Shown piece after piece: positions 63,641-64,000 of a stretch of 64,000 bases of DNA. The DNA comes from Siphonodentalium dalli (lineage: Eukaryota; Mollusca; Scaphopoda; Gadilida; Siphonodentaliidae). The stretch covers positions 47,807,797 to 47,871,796 of the forward strand of contig CP136061.1 of the NCBI GenBank assembly GCA_032622095.1. Direction: 5' to 3'. Under the pieces are notes generated by a model. The model did no database searches. It saw only the letters and a program-made list of their open reading frames with translations, and was not told the origin of the DNA. How positions within the stretch are numbered: position 1 is the first letter of the stretch; each line of letters opens with the position of its first letter. The position numbers and the translations under genes were made by a program.

Positions 63641-64000
63641 GATTATGATAATAGTGATGATTAGTGATAATGCTAGTGGCAATGTTGGTGGTGATAATGG
63701 TAAGGAAGATGACTATGGCGTTTAACAATGGTGATGATTATGATGCCGACGACGACGACGATGATGATCATGCTGATGGTGATGGTGGTCGTGATGATGA
63801 TCACATCGAAGACGATGATGATGGATGACGATGACAATGGTTATGATGACGACGACGGCGACAATGATTAGGATGATGATACAGATGGTGATGATGATAA
63901 CATCGAAGACGATGACGAGGATAATGATGATGATGACGACGGCGATGATGATGAAGATGGTAATGCTGTTGGATGTGATGATAATGATGACAATGGGGAT
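63641..64000. repeat. GAT/GAC imperfect trinucleotide microsatellite, opposite strand sense
   Basis: GATGATGAT/GACGACGAC runs to the window end. It is the reverse complement type of the block at 62568. Confidence 0.92.

Overview
Eukaryotic, AT-rich, intron-containing DNA, most likely from a marine invertebrate. A lophotrochozoan such as a mollusc fits the invertebrate-type TRPA1, the CYP2-clan P450, the DIRS-type retroelement and the dense DNA-transposon debris, but the species cannot be fixed from sequence alone. Only two host protein genes can be supported.

(1) On the + strand lies the 3' part of a TRPA1-like cation channel. Six consecutive phase-0 exons (17909-18040, 20511-20711, 37111-37284, 39340-39408, 42535-42711, 49869-50033) encode about 305 residues: the S3 region, S4-S5, pore and S6, the TRP-like helix, a linker, and a C-terminal coiled coil with a stop codon. 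The ankyrin repeats and S1-S2 were not found and probably lie upstream of the window. (2) On the - strand, wholly inside the 16.4-kb TRPA1 intron between the S5 and pore exons, is an apparently intact four-exon CYP2-clan P450 (33277 down to 25934). It has about 498 residues, all joins keep frame, and all signature motifs are present.

The rest is repetitive DNA plus unassigned AT-rich sequence. 1-17.9 kb: a broken hAT-type BED finger, piggyBac-like (TTAA) and pogo-like (TA) hairpin MITEs, a 1.6-kb composite minisatellite, a 1.1-kb hAT with exact 8-bp target duplications and a truncated BED ORF, and a Harbinger-like MITE whose empty site survives as a paralogue in the same window. 18-42 kb: introns packed with two hairpin families, here called A (pogo-like, about 21 copies) and B (hAT-like, CAAGCC ends, 8-bp duplications), often within a few tens of bases of splice sites, plus an 18 x 55-bp tandem array. 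42-50 kb: a hAT nested in a piggyBac-like MITE, a Mutator-like element with a 9-bp duplication, and the last TRPA1 exon. 50.2-54.8 kb: a DIRS-like element with inverted terminal repeats and an internal complementary region that equals its circle junction, inserted in a family A MITE at a shared 9-base core. 55-64 kb: another hAT-like element, a 52-bp minisatellite, a decayed LINE fragment, further MITEs, and two blocks of ATC/GAT microsatellite.

The most unusual observations are tandemly multiplied splice sites in both host genes (four copies of a TRPA1 acceptor, three copies of a P450 donor), the antisense nested P450, and the DIRS insertion that shows circle-junction/target homology.
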